The notes: generated by a model not told the origin, from the sequence alone. DNA of 64,000 bases from Maritimibacter sp. (GCA_017792445.1 CP051232.1:3012001-3076000); one strand, 5' to 3'. Shown: positions 1 through 8,068, numbered from the stretch's first letter. A program made the numbers and translations.

Positions 1-148
1 TGCCCAGCGGACATGGGACGATTTCCGCCCGGCGGTTCCCGTCACCACCGAAGGGCTGCTTTGCGCGGGCATCGGCTTTGCCGGCGGCTGGCTGGTCCTG
101 ACGATTGCGTTCGGACTGCTGAAGCTTCCCTTCCGCCGCTTCGCCTGA
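1..148 (+). CDS. C-terminal end of an unrecognised membrane protein (partial)
   Basis: The second reading frame is open from the window edge to a TGA at 146-148 and encodes the last 48 residues of a protein. It has one hydrophobic stretch (GGWLVLTIAFGLL) followed by a short basic tail, FRRFA, as expected of a last membrane helix ending in the cytoplasm. Codon use matches the lolC gene that follows. The start lies outside the window and the fragment is too short to name a family. Confidence 0.5.
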   Translation, partial: AQRTWDDFRPAVPVTTEGLLCAGIGFAGGWLVLTIAFGLLKLPFRRFA

Positions 149-244
149 TCTACGCCGCTGAACCCCGGTGTGCCTTTCCCGCACTGACCGCACGCCCGCG
201 TGAAGCCGGGGCGGGCGATGCTTGACGCTCCCGGCGGTTCGGGT

Positions 245-1531
245 ATGGCTCGCCCCATGGCCGCATTTTCCCGTTTCGAATGGATGATCGCATGGCGCTA
301 CCTCCGGGCCCGTCGGGCCGAAGGCGGCGTCAGCGTCATGACCTGGATCAGCCTGATCGGCATCACGCTTGCCGTCTTCGCCCTGATCGCCACGCTGTCG
401 GTCCGGGCCGGGTTCCGGGCCGAGTTCGTCGACACCATCCTTGGCGCCAACGCGCACAGCACGGTCTATTCCTCGGTCTACCAGACCGAGACGGGCCAGA
501 CCTCGCGCGCGATCACCGACTATGACGCGATGGCGGACCGGATCGCCGAGATCCCCGGCGTCACCCGCGCCGCGCCTCTGATCAAGGGGCAGGTGATGGC
601 CAACCTCCGCTCCGAGAATGCGGGTGTTGAGATCTACGGCATCGCGCTGGAAGACCTGAAGGGCCTGCCGCGTATCGTGAACCCCGAGACCTCGGCCGGC
701 GATATCGACAGCTTCGAGCAGGGCATCGCCATCGGGTCCGGCGTGGCGCGCGAACTGGGCGCGACCGTGGGCGACCGGATCAAGATCATCTCGCCCAACG
801 GGGTGAAGACGCCGATGGGGACAAGCCCACGGATCAACGTCTACGAGGTCGTCTATGTCTTCAGCGCCGGGCGCTACGACATCGACCGCACCCGCGCCTA
901 CCTGCCGTTCGCCGAGGCGCAAAGCTTCTTCAACAAGGAAGGCGCGGCGGACGAGATCGAGGTGATGGTCGAAGACCCCGAGGACATCGACAGCTTCTCG
1001 CTTCCGCTGCTGCAGGCGGCGGGCGAGACGGCGCTGATCTGGACGTGGCGCGACAGCGCGGGCAGCTTCCTGCGGGCGCTGGATGTCGAGGACAACGTGA
1101 TGTTCATCATCCTGTCGATCCTTGTGCTGATCGCGGCGATGAACATCATCTCGGGCCTGATCATGCTGGTGAAGAACAAGGGCCGCGACATCGGCATCCT
1201 GCGCACCGTGGGGCTGACAGAGGGGTCCATCCTACGGGTGTTCTTCCTGTGCGGCGCGTCGGTCGGGCTGATCGGCACGCTGGCGGGGGTGATCCTTGGC
1301 TGCCTGTTCGCGATCTACATCGACCCGATCTTCAGCTTCGTGAACTACGTGATGGGCGGCGGCGTCTGGGACCCCTCGATCCGGGGCATCTACAACCTCC
1401 CGGCCAAGCTGCAACTGAGCGACGTGCTAAGCGCGGTGGTCCTGTCGCTGGGCCTGTCGTTCATCGTCACGATCTTCCCCGCCCGCCGGGCGGCGCGGAT
1501 GAACCCGGTGGAGGCGCTGCGCTATGAATGA
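245..1531 (+). CDS. lolC: Lipoprotein-releasing ABC transporter permease, LolC/LolE family
   Basis: Inner-membrane subunit of the LolCDE-type complex that detaches outer-membrane lipoproteins from the inner membrane and hands them to the LolA carrier. The protein (428 residues from this start) has a cytoplasmic N-terminus with [10 protein letters not shown], a first membrane helix ([16 protein letters not shown]), a large periplasmic domain, and three C-terminal helices ending in the FtsX-family tail NPVEALRYE. Only one such permease gene is present beside lolD, so it may work as a homodimer like LolF-type proteins (inference). The start at 245 gives the usual family length; ATGs at 200 and 257 are also in frame. 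It overlaps lolD by 8 bases, implying translational coupling. Confidence 0.9.
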   Translation: MARPMAAFSRFEWMIAWRYLRARRAEGGVSVMTWISLIGITLAVFALIATLSVRAGFRAEFVDTILGANAHSTVYSSVYQTETGQTSRAITDYDAMADRIAEIPGVTRAAPLIKGQVMANLRSENAGVEIYGIALEDLKGLPRIVNPETSAGDIDSFEQGIAIGSGVARELGATVGDRIKIISPNGVKTPMGTSPRINVYEVVYVFSAGRYDIDRTRAYLPFAEAQSFFNKEGAADEIEVMVEDPEDIDSFSLPLLQAAGETALIWTWRDSAGSFLRALDVEDNVMFIILSILVLIAAMNIISGLIMLVKNKGRDIGILRTVGLTEGSILRVFFLCGASVGLIGTLAGVILGCLFAIYIDPIFSFVNYVMGGGVWDPSIRGIYNLPAKLQLSDVLSAVVLSLGLSFIVTIFPARRAARMNPVEALRYE

Positions 1532-2201
1532 GGCGGTGCTGGAACTTACCGGGCTCGAGAAGGTCTACAAGCGCGGCGAACCGGGCGAGGTCGCGGTGCT
1601 GCGCGGCGCGGGCGTGACCGTCGCCCCGGGCGAGGTCGTGGCGCTGGTCGCCCCCTCGGGCGCGGGCAAGTCGACGCTTCTGCACATCGCCGGGCTGCTG
1701 GACACGCCCGACGCGGGCGAGGTGAAGATCGGCGGCGACCGGATGGACGGGCTGTCCGACCGGCGGCGCACGCGGGTGCGGCGGCAACAGGTGGGCTTCG
1801 TCTACCAGTTCCACCACCTGCTTCCCGAGTTCACCGCGCTGGAAAACATCGTGCTGCCGCAGCTTGCCGACGGCGTGTCGCGCAGCAAGGCGGACGCCCG
1901 CGCGCAGGACCTTCTGGGCCGCGTCGGGCTGTCGGGGCGCACCGACCACCGTCCCTCGGCCCTGTCGGGCGGCGAGCAGCAGCGGGTGGCCTTCTGCCGC
2001 GCGCTGGCCAACGGGCCAAGCCTGCTGCTGGCGGACGAACCCACGGGCAATCTTGACCCCGGCACCTCGGACGTGGTGTTCGACGCGCTGATGGAACTGG
2101 TCCGCGAGACGGGGATGGGGGCGCTGATCGCGACCCACAACCTTGAACTCGCGGCGCGAATGGATCGGACGGTGCGGCTGGAGGAAGGCCAGATCGTCTG
2201 A
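1524..2201 (+). CDS. lolD: Lipoprotein-releasing ABC transporter ATP-binding protein LolD
   Basis: ATPase that powers the Lol permease encoded just upstream. The 225-residue protein has the Walker A motif [11 protein letters not shown] near residue 45, the Q-loop segment [18 protein letters not shown] typical of the MacB/LolD group, the ABC signature [15 protein letters not shown], Walker [13 protein letters not shown] and the switch histidine in ATHN. Its ATG lies inside the last codons of lolC. It is full length for the family. FtsE or MacB ATPases look similar, but the lolC partner decides the call. Confidence 0.94.
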   Translation: MNEAVLELTGLEKVYKRGEPGEVAVLRGAGVTVAPGEVVALVAPSGAGKSTLLHIAGLLDTPDAGEVKIGGDRMDGLSDRRRTRVRRQQVGFVYQFHHLLPEFTALENIVLPQLADGVSRSKADARAQDLLGRVGLSGRTDHRPSALSGGEQQRVAFCRALANGPSLLLADEPTGNLDPGTSDVVFDALMELVRETGMGALIATHNLELAARMDRTVRLEEGQIV

Positions 2202-2204
2202 TCC

Positions 2205-2246
2205 TTGATTTGCGTCAAGGCGATGCCGCGTCCCCGGGCGCAGACT
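2205..2246 (+). promoter_or_regulatory. FNR/FnrL-type box with a -10-like element, upstream of cytochrome gene
   Basis: TTGATTTGCGTCAA at 2205-2218 matches the FNR consensus TTGAT-N4-ATCAA with one mismatch. Counting 36 bases from the start of the box gives CAGACT at 2241-2246, the place expected for a -10 element when FNR sits at -41.5. The same geometry, with TAGACT, occurs before ppk2 at 9326-9367. The box starts three bases after the lolD stop and lies 56 bases before the cytochrome start. Confidence 0.6.
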
Positions 2247-2274
2247 TCCCGCGAACGAAACGCGGGAGGCTTCG

Positions 2275-2676
2275 ATGAAACGGTTTACACTGGCTGCGGT
2301 CTGCCTTGCGGCGTCTCTGGGCGCGGCACAGGCGCAGGATGTCCAGACGGGCGAGGCGCTGTTCCAGTCCTATTGCGCCGGGTGTCACGGCGTCGATGCC
2401 ACGGGCGAAGGTCCGCTTGCACCGCTTCTGACGGTGCCGGTGTCCGACCTGACCACGCTGGCCGCGCGCAGCGGCGGCGAATTCCCCCTGATCCGGGTCG
2501 TCGAGCTGATCGACGGTCGCCAGCTTCTGCAGGGCCACGGCGGCCCGATGCCGGTGTTCGGCCCGATGCTGGGCGGCGGCTCGGCGGTGCTGGACGGGCC
2601 GGAGGGCAGCGTGGTGCAGACCCGGGGCGACGTGGTGCGGATCGCGGAGTACCTCATGAGCCTGCAAGGCGGCTGA
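2275..2676 (+). CDS. Small periplasmic monohaem cytochrome c
   Basis: A 133-residue class I cytochrome c. It has a Sec signal peptide (MKRFTLAAVCLAASLGAAQA), one haem-binding motif CAGCH at residues 34-38, and a likely axial methionine in the later PMPVFG segment (Met92). It would carry electrons in the periplasm; its partners cannot be read from the sequence. It is the first of three similar small cytochromes at 2.3, 2.8 and 4.2 kb that share the layout CxGCHG, DL(T), MPxF and a C-terminal AEYL/VRWL-type helix. An FnrL-like box lies directly upstream, suggesting low-oxygen induction. Confidence 0.88.
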   Translation: MKRFTLAAVCLAASLGAAQAQDVQTGEALFQSYCAGCHGVDATGEGPLAPLLTVPVSDLTTLAARSGGEFPLIRVVELIDGRQLLQGHGGPMPVFGPMLGGGSAVLDGPEGSVVQTRGDVVRIAEYLMSLQGG

Positions 2677-2773
2677 CGTAGAGTCGGCAGGGCGGGGCGG
2701 TTTCGGGATTCCTTTCGCGCCCCCGCCGCGCCTGTGGTAGACTCGCCTGAACAACAAGAAAGAAAGTCGAACG

Positions 2774-3184
2774 ATGCGGGCCACGAGCAGCCTTTTCGCC
2801 CTTATCGGTCTTGCCGCCCTCGGGGCGTGTACACAGGAAAGCGAGACCGGCGAATCCAACTATCTCAACCTCTGCGCCGGGTGTCACGGTGACGACGGTC
2901 GGGGCGCGGGACCGGCGGCGGACTCGCTTGAGGCGACGCCGGCGGACCTGACGCTGATCGCGGCGCGCAACGGCGGCGCTTTCCCGATGGTCGAGGTGAT
3001 GTCCAAGATCGACGGCTACGCCAAGGGCGAAGAGCACCACGGCGCGATGCCGGCCTTCTGGCCGCTTCTCGAGGGGCGGACCGTGCTGGTGCAGACCGGC
3101 GACGGTATCCTGACCCCGACGCCCGAGCCGCTGGTGGAGCTTGCCGAGTACCTGCGCTCGATCCAGCGGTCCGAGGCAGAATAG
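2774..3184 (+). CDS. Lipoprotein-type monohaem cytochrome c
   Basis: A 136-residue paralogue of the preceding cytochrome. Its signal peptide ends in a lipobox (ALGAC, Cys19), so it is probably anchored to a membrane by lipid. The haem motif CAGCH is at residues 34-38 and a candidate axial Met lies in AMPAFWPLL. A TAGACT element at 2738-2743 could serve as its -10, but no FNR box is seen at the matching distance. It sits 97 bases after the first cytochrome, so the two may be separately transcribed. Confidence 0.86.
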   Translation: MRATSSLFALIGLAALGACTQESETGESNYLNLCAGCHGDDGRGAGPAADSLEATPADLTLIAARNGGAFPMVEVMSKIDGYAKGEEHHGAMPAFWPLLEGRTVLVQTGDGILTPTPEPLVELAEYLRSIQRSEAE

Positions 3185-3300
3185 GCCCGACCCCGCCCGT
3201 CATGGAAACTTGATCGGATTTCTCGGAACCGCCCGGCGGGTGGCTTCGTTTCCTGTGCAAGAGCCGGCCAGCACGGTCGGACCAGCCAAAGGAGGCGAAA

Positions 3301-3498
3301 ATGAACTGGGAACAAGTCAAAGGCAACTGGAACCAGGTCAAAGGCAAAGCCCGCGAACAGTGGGGCGAACTGACCGACGACGAACTGGCACAGGCGAAGG
3401 GCGAGCGTGAGCAGCTTGTCGGCCTGATTCAGGAAAAGTACGGCATCGCCAAGGAAGAGGCCGAGCGCCAGGTCGACGAATGGCACGCGGCGGTGTGA
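3301..3498 (+). CDS. CsbD family stress-response protein
   Basis: A 65-residue hydrophilic protein with the CsbD-family pattern MNWEQVKGNWNQVKGKAREQ followed by an acidic helix (ELTDDELAQAKGEREQLVGL). CsbD proteins accumulate in general stress responses of many bacteria, but their biochemical role is unknown. A strong ribosome-binding site, AAAGGAGG, stands just before the ATG. It is followed three bases later by a general-stress FMN-binding-fold protein, so the two probably form an operon. Confidence 0.88.
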   Translation: MNWEQVKGNWNQVKGKAREQWGELTDDELAQAKGEREQLVGLIQEKYGIAKEEAERQVDEWHAAV

Positions 3499-3501
3499 GC
3501 C

Positions 3502-4014
3502 ATGGCTGATACCAAACGCACACAAGACGACGCAACCGGCCAGCTGTTCGACGAGCTGGACCGTGTGCGCGCCGGCATGCTGGGCGTCCGCGGCGCGGAC
3601 GACCACATGCAGCCGATGAGCCACTTTCTCGACCGCGACGCCCGCACGCTGTATTTCATCACCTCGTCCGACACGGACCTTGTGAAAGAAATCGGCACCG
3701 CTGCGGACGCCCGGTTCTGCCTGATCGGCAAGGACCACGACTTCCACGCCTGTCTGACCGGGCCGCTTGCGGTCTCGAATGACAAGGCGAAGCTGGACGA
3801 ACTGTGGAGTAGCGTCGCCGCTGCATGGTTCGAGGGCGGCCGCGACGATCCGCGCGTCACCCTGCTGGAGATGCCCATCGCAGAGGCGGCGGTCTGGTCC
3901 AGCACCGGCAACCCGGTAAGTTTCGCGTGGGAAATCGCGCGGTCCAACATGAACGAGGAACACACGCCCGACGTGGGCGTTCACAAGGTGATCGACTTTC
4001 GCCGCGCGGCCTGA
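3502..4014 (+). CDS. General stress protein 26-like, pyridoxamine 5'-phosphate oxidase fold
   Basis: A 170-residue protein of the split-barrel flavin-binding family (general stress protein 26 group). Recognisable parts are the N-terminal LFDELDRVRAGMLGVRG, the strand DARTLYFITSSDTDLVKEI, and the central FCLIGKDHDFHACLTGPLAV, with AAWFEGGRDDPRVTLLEM near residues 107-126. Members bind FMN or FAD and protect against stress, but the substrate is usually unknown. It follows the CsbD gene by three bases and is followed by a clear terminator, so the pair is a closed stress unit. Confidence 0.85.
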   Translation: MADTKRTQDDATGQLFDELDRVRAGMLGVRGADDHMQPMSHFLDRDARTLYFITSSDTDLVKEIGTAADARFCLIGKDHDFHACLTGPLAVSNDKAKLDELWSSVAAAWFEGGRDDPRVTLLEMPIAEAAVWSSTGNPVSFAWEIARSNMNEEHTPDVGVHKVIDFRRAA

Positions 4015-4048
4015 ACCCCGCGCATTGGTTGATCATTAAAAGGTGCTT

Positions 4049-4082
4049 GCCCGTCGTGGAGAGATCCGCGGCGGGCTTTTTT
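4049..4082 (+). terminator. Rho-independent terminator of the csbD operon
   Basis: A 12-base-pair stem (4049-4060 with 4065-4076, two G-U pairs) closes a GAGA loop and is followed by six T residues at 4077-4082. It lies 34 bases after the stop of the stress-protein gene. Confidence 0.92.
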
Positions 4083-4097
4083 GTGGGCTGGCTGGGG

Positions 4098-4152
4098 GGA
4101 TGGGGTGGAACCCCATCCTACTTGTGAGGGCTTGGGGGGGATGGGGTGGAAC
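4098..4152 (-). repeat. GTAG-headed palindromic (REP-like) element plus a half copy
   Basis: On the minus strand GTAG is followed by a hairpin: GGATGGGG pairs with CCCCATCC (plus-strand arms 4098-4105 and 4111-4118, GTAG complement at 4118-4121). A second copy of the left part, GGGGGATGGGGTGGAACC, recurs at 4135-4152 but lacks the right arm. The layout matches the REP elements mobilised by REP-associated tyrosine transposases; no such gene is in the window. Confidence 0.6.
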
Positions 4153-4162
4153 CTTGGCCGAC

Positions 4163-4176
4163 TTGCGCGGGATCAA
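4163..4176 (+). promoter_or_regulatory. Weak FNR-like site upstream of third cytochrome
   Basis: TTGCGCGGGATCAA keeps a perfect right half-site (ATCAA) at FNR spacing, but the left half is degenerate (TTGCG). Thirty-six bases on from its start is CAGGTT, a poor -10. It is reported only because the first cytochrome has a better site. Confidence 0.25.
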
Positions 4177-4224
4177 GGTGGGGGAGGGTGCGGGATGGCA
4201 GGTTGCCGAAAGGAGGAACCTGTC

Positions 4225-4614
4225 ATGCGATACCTGAGTGCGGGGTTATTCATACTGGCGGCGGGCGCGGCTGCGGCGCAGGATTTCGGCCCGGCGGAAC
4301 GGAATTTCTTCATCCACTGTTCCGGCTGTCACGGCGAGGACGCGACGGGCGAGGGGCCGGTCTCGGTCATCCTCGACACCGCGCCGCCCGACCTGACCCG
4401 GCTGGCCGAACGGAACGGCGGCGTCTTTCCGGTGGCGCGCGTGGTCTACCGCATCGACGGCCGCGACCCGGTCACCGCGCATACCGAGATGCCCGAGTTC
4501 GGCGAACCGCTGGAAGGGGCGACGGCGATGCTCAAGGCGGAAACGGGTCAGCCCGTGATGACGACCGAGGCGATCGCGGGGCTGGTGCGCTGGCTGCAAG
4601 CGGCGCAGCGGTAG
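4225..4614 (+). CDS. Small periplasmic monohaem cytochrome c
   Basis: Third of the three small cytochrome paralogues, 129 residues from the ATG at 4225. That ATG follows a strong AGGAGG at 4211-4216, and an upstream in-frame ATG at 4081 lies in repeat sequence. It has a Sec signal peptide (MRYLSAGLFILAAGAAAAQ), the haem motif CSGCH at residues 32-36, and a probable axial Met in EMPEFGEPL. It is separated from the first two by the csbD operon and a REP-like element. The redox partners are unknown. Confidence 0.86.
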   Translation: MRYLSAGLFILAAGAAAAQDFGPAERNFFIHCSGCHGEDATGEGPVSVILDTAPPDLTRLAERNGGVFPVARVVYRIDGRDPVTAHTEMPEFGEPLEGATAMLKAETGQPVMTTEAIAGLVRWLQAAQR

Positions 4615-4632
4615 GCGCGAGGTTCGGACGAC

Positions 4633-4733
4633 GGTGCGCTGAAGCGCACCCTACGGGGTGCTCGCATGGGTGCGCCTATTGCGGCGGTCAAGCGCACCCG
4701 ACGGGACCGGTGGGATGGAGTTTCACCCCATCC
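4633..4733 (-). repeat. Cluster of three hairpin repeats, first one GTAG-headed
   Basis: At 4633-4654 the minus strand reads GTAG followed by a perfect hairpin, GGTGCGC-TTCA-GCGCACC. At 4668-4699 GGGTGCGC pairs with GCGCACCC around a longer loop. At 4713-4733 GGATGGAGT pairs with ACCCCATCC with one mismatch. The first is a close relative of the element at 5325-5346; the third resembles the one at 4098. The gene-free interval 4615-4764 is almost entirely made of these hairpins, which may also end transcription between the convergent cytochrome and GYD genes. Confidence 0.6.
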
Positions 4734-4764
4734 GCGCGTTTGACACGCGCGGCGGCCTTGCGTT

Positions 4765-5097
4765 TTAGCGCCCCGGTGGCGTGAAGGCGCTGGCGATCCC
4801 GCCCGCCTGCTTCGTGACGGCGACGAAATCGGCCCCCGTCCACGCGCGGACCGTCTCGATCTTCGATAAAGTTCCCGAAGCGCCGACCGCCAGCGACAGG
4901 GCGGCCACGTTGTCGCCGTCCGGGGCCTCGGACACGACGACCACGTCATTCGCGCCCGCGGTCATGTAGAAGGCCAGCATCTTGCCGCCCGACTTCTCGA
5001 TCAGCGCGCCGATGACCTTCGAGCGGTCCTCGGGCTTCGCGATGAGCCCCTTCTTTCCCTCGACCGAATAGGATGCGTAAGTGATGAACAGTGGCAT
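4765..5097 (-). CDS. GYD domain-containing protein
   Basis: A 110-residue cytoplasmic protein of the GYD family, with the typical opening MPLFITYASYSVEGKKGL, the middle GGKMLAFYMTAGANDVVVVS and the segment DGDNVAALSLAVGASGTL. The family fold is a ferredoxin-like (Dabb-type) barrel with no established function. The start is set by a GGAGG sequence at the right distance before the ATG at 5097; the frame stays open further upstream without such a site. It stands alone, convergent with the cytochrome gene. Confidence 0.85.
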   Translation of the reverse strand: MPLFITYASYSVEGKKGLIAKPEDRSKVIGALIEKSGGKMLAFYMTAGANDVVVVSEAPDGDNVAALSLAVGASGTLSKIETVRAWTGADFVAVTKQAGGIASAFTPPGR

Positions 5098-5324
5098 GGC
5101 TTTTCCTCCGATTGCCGGTTCCCCGCCCGGAGGTTCATCGCCTGACAGACCCGGTCCCAAGACCGGCGCTCCACCCCGGACCGCCCCCACGCGGCCCGCC
5201 CTCGAGGGTCGTGATGACGCGCGTTTCCCCAGCCCTCGTGGACGGGAGTGTACGCCTGTGCGGGGAGTCGGGGAAGGGTGGAGCGCGCCGGAATTGGTGG
5301 GGCCCGAACGGCGGGAGTGGAGAT

Positions 5325-5346
5325 GGTGGGCTGAAGCCCACCCTAC
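5325..5346 (-). repeat. GTAG-headed palindromic (REP-like) element overlapping a stop codon
   Basis: On the minus strand GTAG (5346-5343) is followed by GGTGGGC-TTCA-GCCCACC. It has the same TTCA loop and GTAG head as the element at 4633-4654, but both arms have changed in a paired way (CGC/GCG to GGC/GCC). The TAG of the GTAG head is the stop codon of the membrane-protein gene at 5343-5927. Confidence 0.65.
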
Positions 5347-5927
5347 GGGCGATGGGCTTCGTTTCTCGACGTTGCGCGCATCTGCTCGATGGCTTTCTCG
5401 ATATCGAGTGCAAGCACGAAACCTGGTGCCGCGAATACCCAGATCAGAAAGCCGTAGAACCCCATGATGTCGTCAGCTTCGCTTATGTTCCAAGCGCTTA
5501 GCGCAGCCAAGGAAAGTACAGCCAATTCTCCATACCTTGAAGGGTTGAGATTGGAGATCGCGATAATGAAGATCACGAAGAACGTGACGGGTCTGCCGAG
5601 CCATCCGCCATTTCCGCCAAGACCCATCGTCGCCAAAGCTGCGGTAAGATAGATGATTGCGACGCAGATCAAAAGCGTCATGACTATCTCGAATGCGCCG
5701 TCTTTGTGCACGGCTAAGAGGTCAGCACGGATGATCGGTATGGTCAGCAGGATCGCTACGAGGCCGGATACCAACCCGGGCGTGTAGGTGCGTACTTGAT
5801 CCGGAAGTATTATTCGCTCGACTACGAAAGTCTTTGAAATGATCAGGCAGGCAACAATGAGAAGGACGAGCGACGCGGTCGCTCGTACCTTGTTCGGAAT
5901 GCTGCTAAATAAATGTAGTATCTTCAT
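5343..5927 (-). CDS. Hypothetical multi-pass membrane protein
   Basis: A 194-residue protein of unrecognised family with about five membrane helices (around residues 17-35, 52-66, 80-100, 112-130, and one near 155-178 such as IMGFYGFLIWVFAAPGFVLAL). The C-terminal tail is charged (DIEKAIEQMRATSRNEAHRP). It is clearly less GC-rich than its neighbours and uses more AT-ending codons, which suggests recent acquisition. Its TAG stop lies in the head of a REP-like element. It is transcribed away from parE, with nothing nearby to suggest a role. Confidence 0.6.
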   Translation of the reverse strand: MKILHLFSSIPNKVRATASLVLLIVACLIISKTFVVERIILPDQVRTYTPGLVSGLVAILLTIPIIRADLLAVHKDGAFEIVMTLLICVAIIYLTAALATMGLGGNGGWLGRPVTFFVIFIIAISNLNPSRYGELAVLSLAALSAWNISEADDIMGFYGFLIWVFAAPGFVLALDIEKAIEQMRATSRNEAHRP

Positions 5928-5951
5928 GCAGCCCGGCTCGTAGGAAGATGC

Positions 5952-7916
5952 CTAAACATCCAACTCCTCCACGAACCTGGCGTTCTCCTGAATATACTGG
6001 AACCGTAGCTCGGGTTTCTTGCCCATCAGCCGTTCCACCAGGTCGCCGGTTTCGCCGGGTTCGTCTTCGTCGATGGTGACCCGGATCAGCTTGCGCGAGT
6101 TGGGGTCCATCGTGGTTTCTTTCAGGTCCTTCGCGTCCATCTCGCCCAGACCCTTGAATCGGGACACGTCGATCTTGCCCTTGCCGCCGATGCCCTTCTC
6201 CAGCCAATAGTCGCGCTCGGCCTCGTCAAGGCAGTACTGGCGGTGCGAGCCCTGCGTCAGACGGAACAGGGGCGGGCAGGCGAGGTACAGGTGGCCCGCG
6301 TCGATCATCGGGCGCATCTGGGTGAAGAAGAACGTCATCAGAAGCGATGCGATGTGGGCGCCGTCGACATCGGCGTCGGTCATGATAATGACCTTGTCAT
6401 ACCGCAGGTCGTCGACGCGGAACTTGGTGCCCATGCCGACGCCAAGCGCCTGGCAAAGGTCGTTGATCTCTTGGTTCTGGCCAAGCTTGGACGAAGCCGC
6501 GCCCAGCACGTTCAGGATCTTGCCGCGCAGGGGCAGCAGCGCCTGGTTCTTCCGGTCGCGGGCCATCTTGGCCGACCCGCCGGCCGAGTCGCCCTCGACA
6601 AGGAACAGCTCGGTCCCGTCACGGGCCGAGGTGGAGCAGTCCACCAGCTTGCCCGGCAGGCGCAGCTTCTTGGTCGCCGATTTCCGCGCAGTTTCTTTCT
6701 CTTGCCGGCGGCGCAGGCGTTCCTCGGCGCGCAGCACGAGGAAGTCGAGGATCGCGCCCGCCGACTTGGTGTCGGACGCCAGCCAGTTGTCGAAGTGGTC
6801 GCGCACGGCGGATTCCACCAGGCGCGCCGCCTCGGTGGTGGCAAGCCGGTCCTTGGTCTGGCCCACGAATTCCGGCTCGCGGATGAAGCACGACACCAGC
6901 GCGCAGCCGCCCGAGATCAGGTCGTCGCGGGTGATGTCCTTGGCCTTGCGGTTGTTGGCGAGTTCGCCGTAGGCGCGGATGCCTTTCAGGATTGCGGACC
7001 AGAAGCCCGCTTCGTGCGTGCCGCCCTCGGGGGTGGGGACGGTGTTACAGTAGGACTGCAGGAACCCGTCGCGCGACGGCGTCCAGTTGATCGCCCATTC
7101 CACCTTGCCCGGCTGGTTGAACCGTTCCTGAAATTCCACCGTGCCCGCGAAGGGGCGGTCGGCATAGGTCGAGGACCCATTCAGTTGCTCGGCAAGATAG
7201 TCGGCCAGACCGCCGGGGAAATGGAACGTCGCCTCGGTCGGGGTCTCGCCGTCGTCGATGGCGGATTTCCAGCGGATCTCGACGCCCGAGAACAGGTAGG
7301 CCTTCGACCGCACCATGGTGAACAGCCGCTTGGGCTTGAACCGGTGGTGGCCGAAGATTTCCTCGTCTGCATGGAAGGTTGTCGTGGTGCCTCGCCGGTT
7401 CGGAGCGGCGCCGATTTCCTCGACGGGGCCAAGGGGCACGCCGCGCGAAAAGCGCTGTTCGACCAGTTTCCGGTCCCGCGCCACCTGCACCACCATCGAA
7501 TCCGACAGCGCGTTCACCACCGAGGCGCCCACGCCGTGCAGACCGCCCGAGGTCTGATAGGCCTTGCCCGAGAACTTGCCGCCCGCGTGCAGGGTGCAAA
7601 GGATCACTTCCAGCGCCGATTTGCCGGGGAACTTCGGGTGCGGGTCGAAGGGCATGCCGCGCCCGTTGTCGCGCACGGTCAGCGCGTAATCGTCGTGCAG
7701 CTCGATCTCGATCCGGTTGGCGAAGCCCGCGACCGCCTCGTCCATCGAGTTGTCGAGGATCTCGGCCACCATGTGATGCAGCGCCCGCTCGTCGGTGCCG
7801 CCGATATACATGCCGGGTCGCTTGCGGACAGGCTCCAGCCCCTCCAGAACCTCGATGGAACTCGCGTCGTAGGATTGCTCGGCGCTCGCGCCGGCCAAGA
7901 GATCGTCTGCCGCCAT
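5952..7916 (-). CDS. parE: DNA topoisomerase IV subunit B (ParE)
   Basis: ATPase subunit of topoisomerase IV, which with ParC separates daughter chromosomes. The 654-residue protein has the GHKL nucleotide site (EILDNSMDEAVAG; RDNGRGMPFDPHPK; GGLHGVGASVVNALS), the transducer domain, and the metal-binding TOPRIM domain (FLVEGDSAGGSAKMARDR; TDADVDGAHI). It ends in RFKGLGEMDAKDLKETTMDP. The motif VRKRPGMYIGG and the length of about 650 residues fit ParE rather than the longer GyrB. ATG at 7916 (MAADDLL) is preferred over an in-frame ATG at 7943. parC is not in the window. Confidence 0.93.
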   Translation of the reverse strand: MAADDLLAGASAEQSYDASSIEVLEGLEPVRKRPGMYIGGTDERALHHMVAEILDNSMDEAVAGFANRIEIELHDDYALTVRDNGRGMPFDPHPKFPGKSALEVILCTLHAGGKFSGKAYQTSGGLHGVGASVVNALSDSMVVQVARDRKLVEQRFSRGVPLGPVEEIGAAPNRRGTTTTFHADEEIFGHHRFKPKRLFTMVRSKAYLFSGVEIRWKSAIDDGETPTEATFHFPGGLADYLAEQLNGSSTYADRPFAGTVEFQERFNQPGKVEWAINWTPSRDGFLQSYCNTVPTPEGGTHEAGFWSAILKGIRAYGELANNRKAKDITRDDLISGGCALVSCFIREPEFVGQTKDRLATTEAARLVESAVRDHFDNWLASDTKSAGAILDFLVLRAEERLRRRQEKETARKSATKKLRLPGKLVDCSTSARDGTELFLVEGDSAGGSAKMARDRKNQALLPLRGKILNVLGAASSKLGQNQEINDLCQALGVGMGTKFRVDDLRYDKVIIMTDADVDGAHIASLLMTFFFTQMRPMIDAGHLYLACPPLFRLTQGSHRQYCLDEAERDYWLEKGIGGKGKIDVSRFKGLGEMDAKDLKETTMDPNSRKLIRVTIDEDEPGETGDLVERLMGKKPELRFQYIQENARFVEELDV

Positions 7917-8068
7917 GTTCTGCTCTTTTTCGTGTTTAAGCACGGATTAGACCAGCTTTTGCAGGCGATGGGAAGCGGGGCGGTGGGAAAAGCTGTGGAC
8001 CGTTTGGCGGTCGGGGTCGGCGCTGCCGCTTCTGCGGGCGCCGGACACGGGGAACCAGCGCCGGGCGG
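7917..8068. other. Intergenic region upstream of parE
   Basis: No gene is seen between parE and the hairpin repeats at 8069. The minus strand here must hold the parE promoter and leader, but no convincing -35/-10 pair can be picked out in this GC-rich sequence. Confidence 0.4.

Noticed and set aside
5952-7916. GyrB instead of ParE
   Set aside because: Length near 650 residues, the opening VRKRPGMYIGG and the overall motif spacing fit ParE; GyrB would be about 800 residues in this group.
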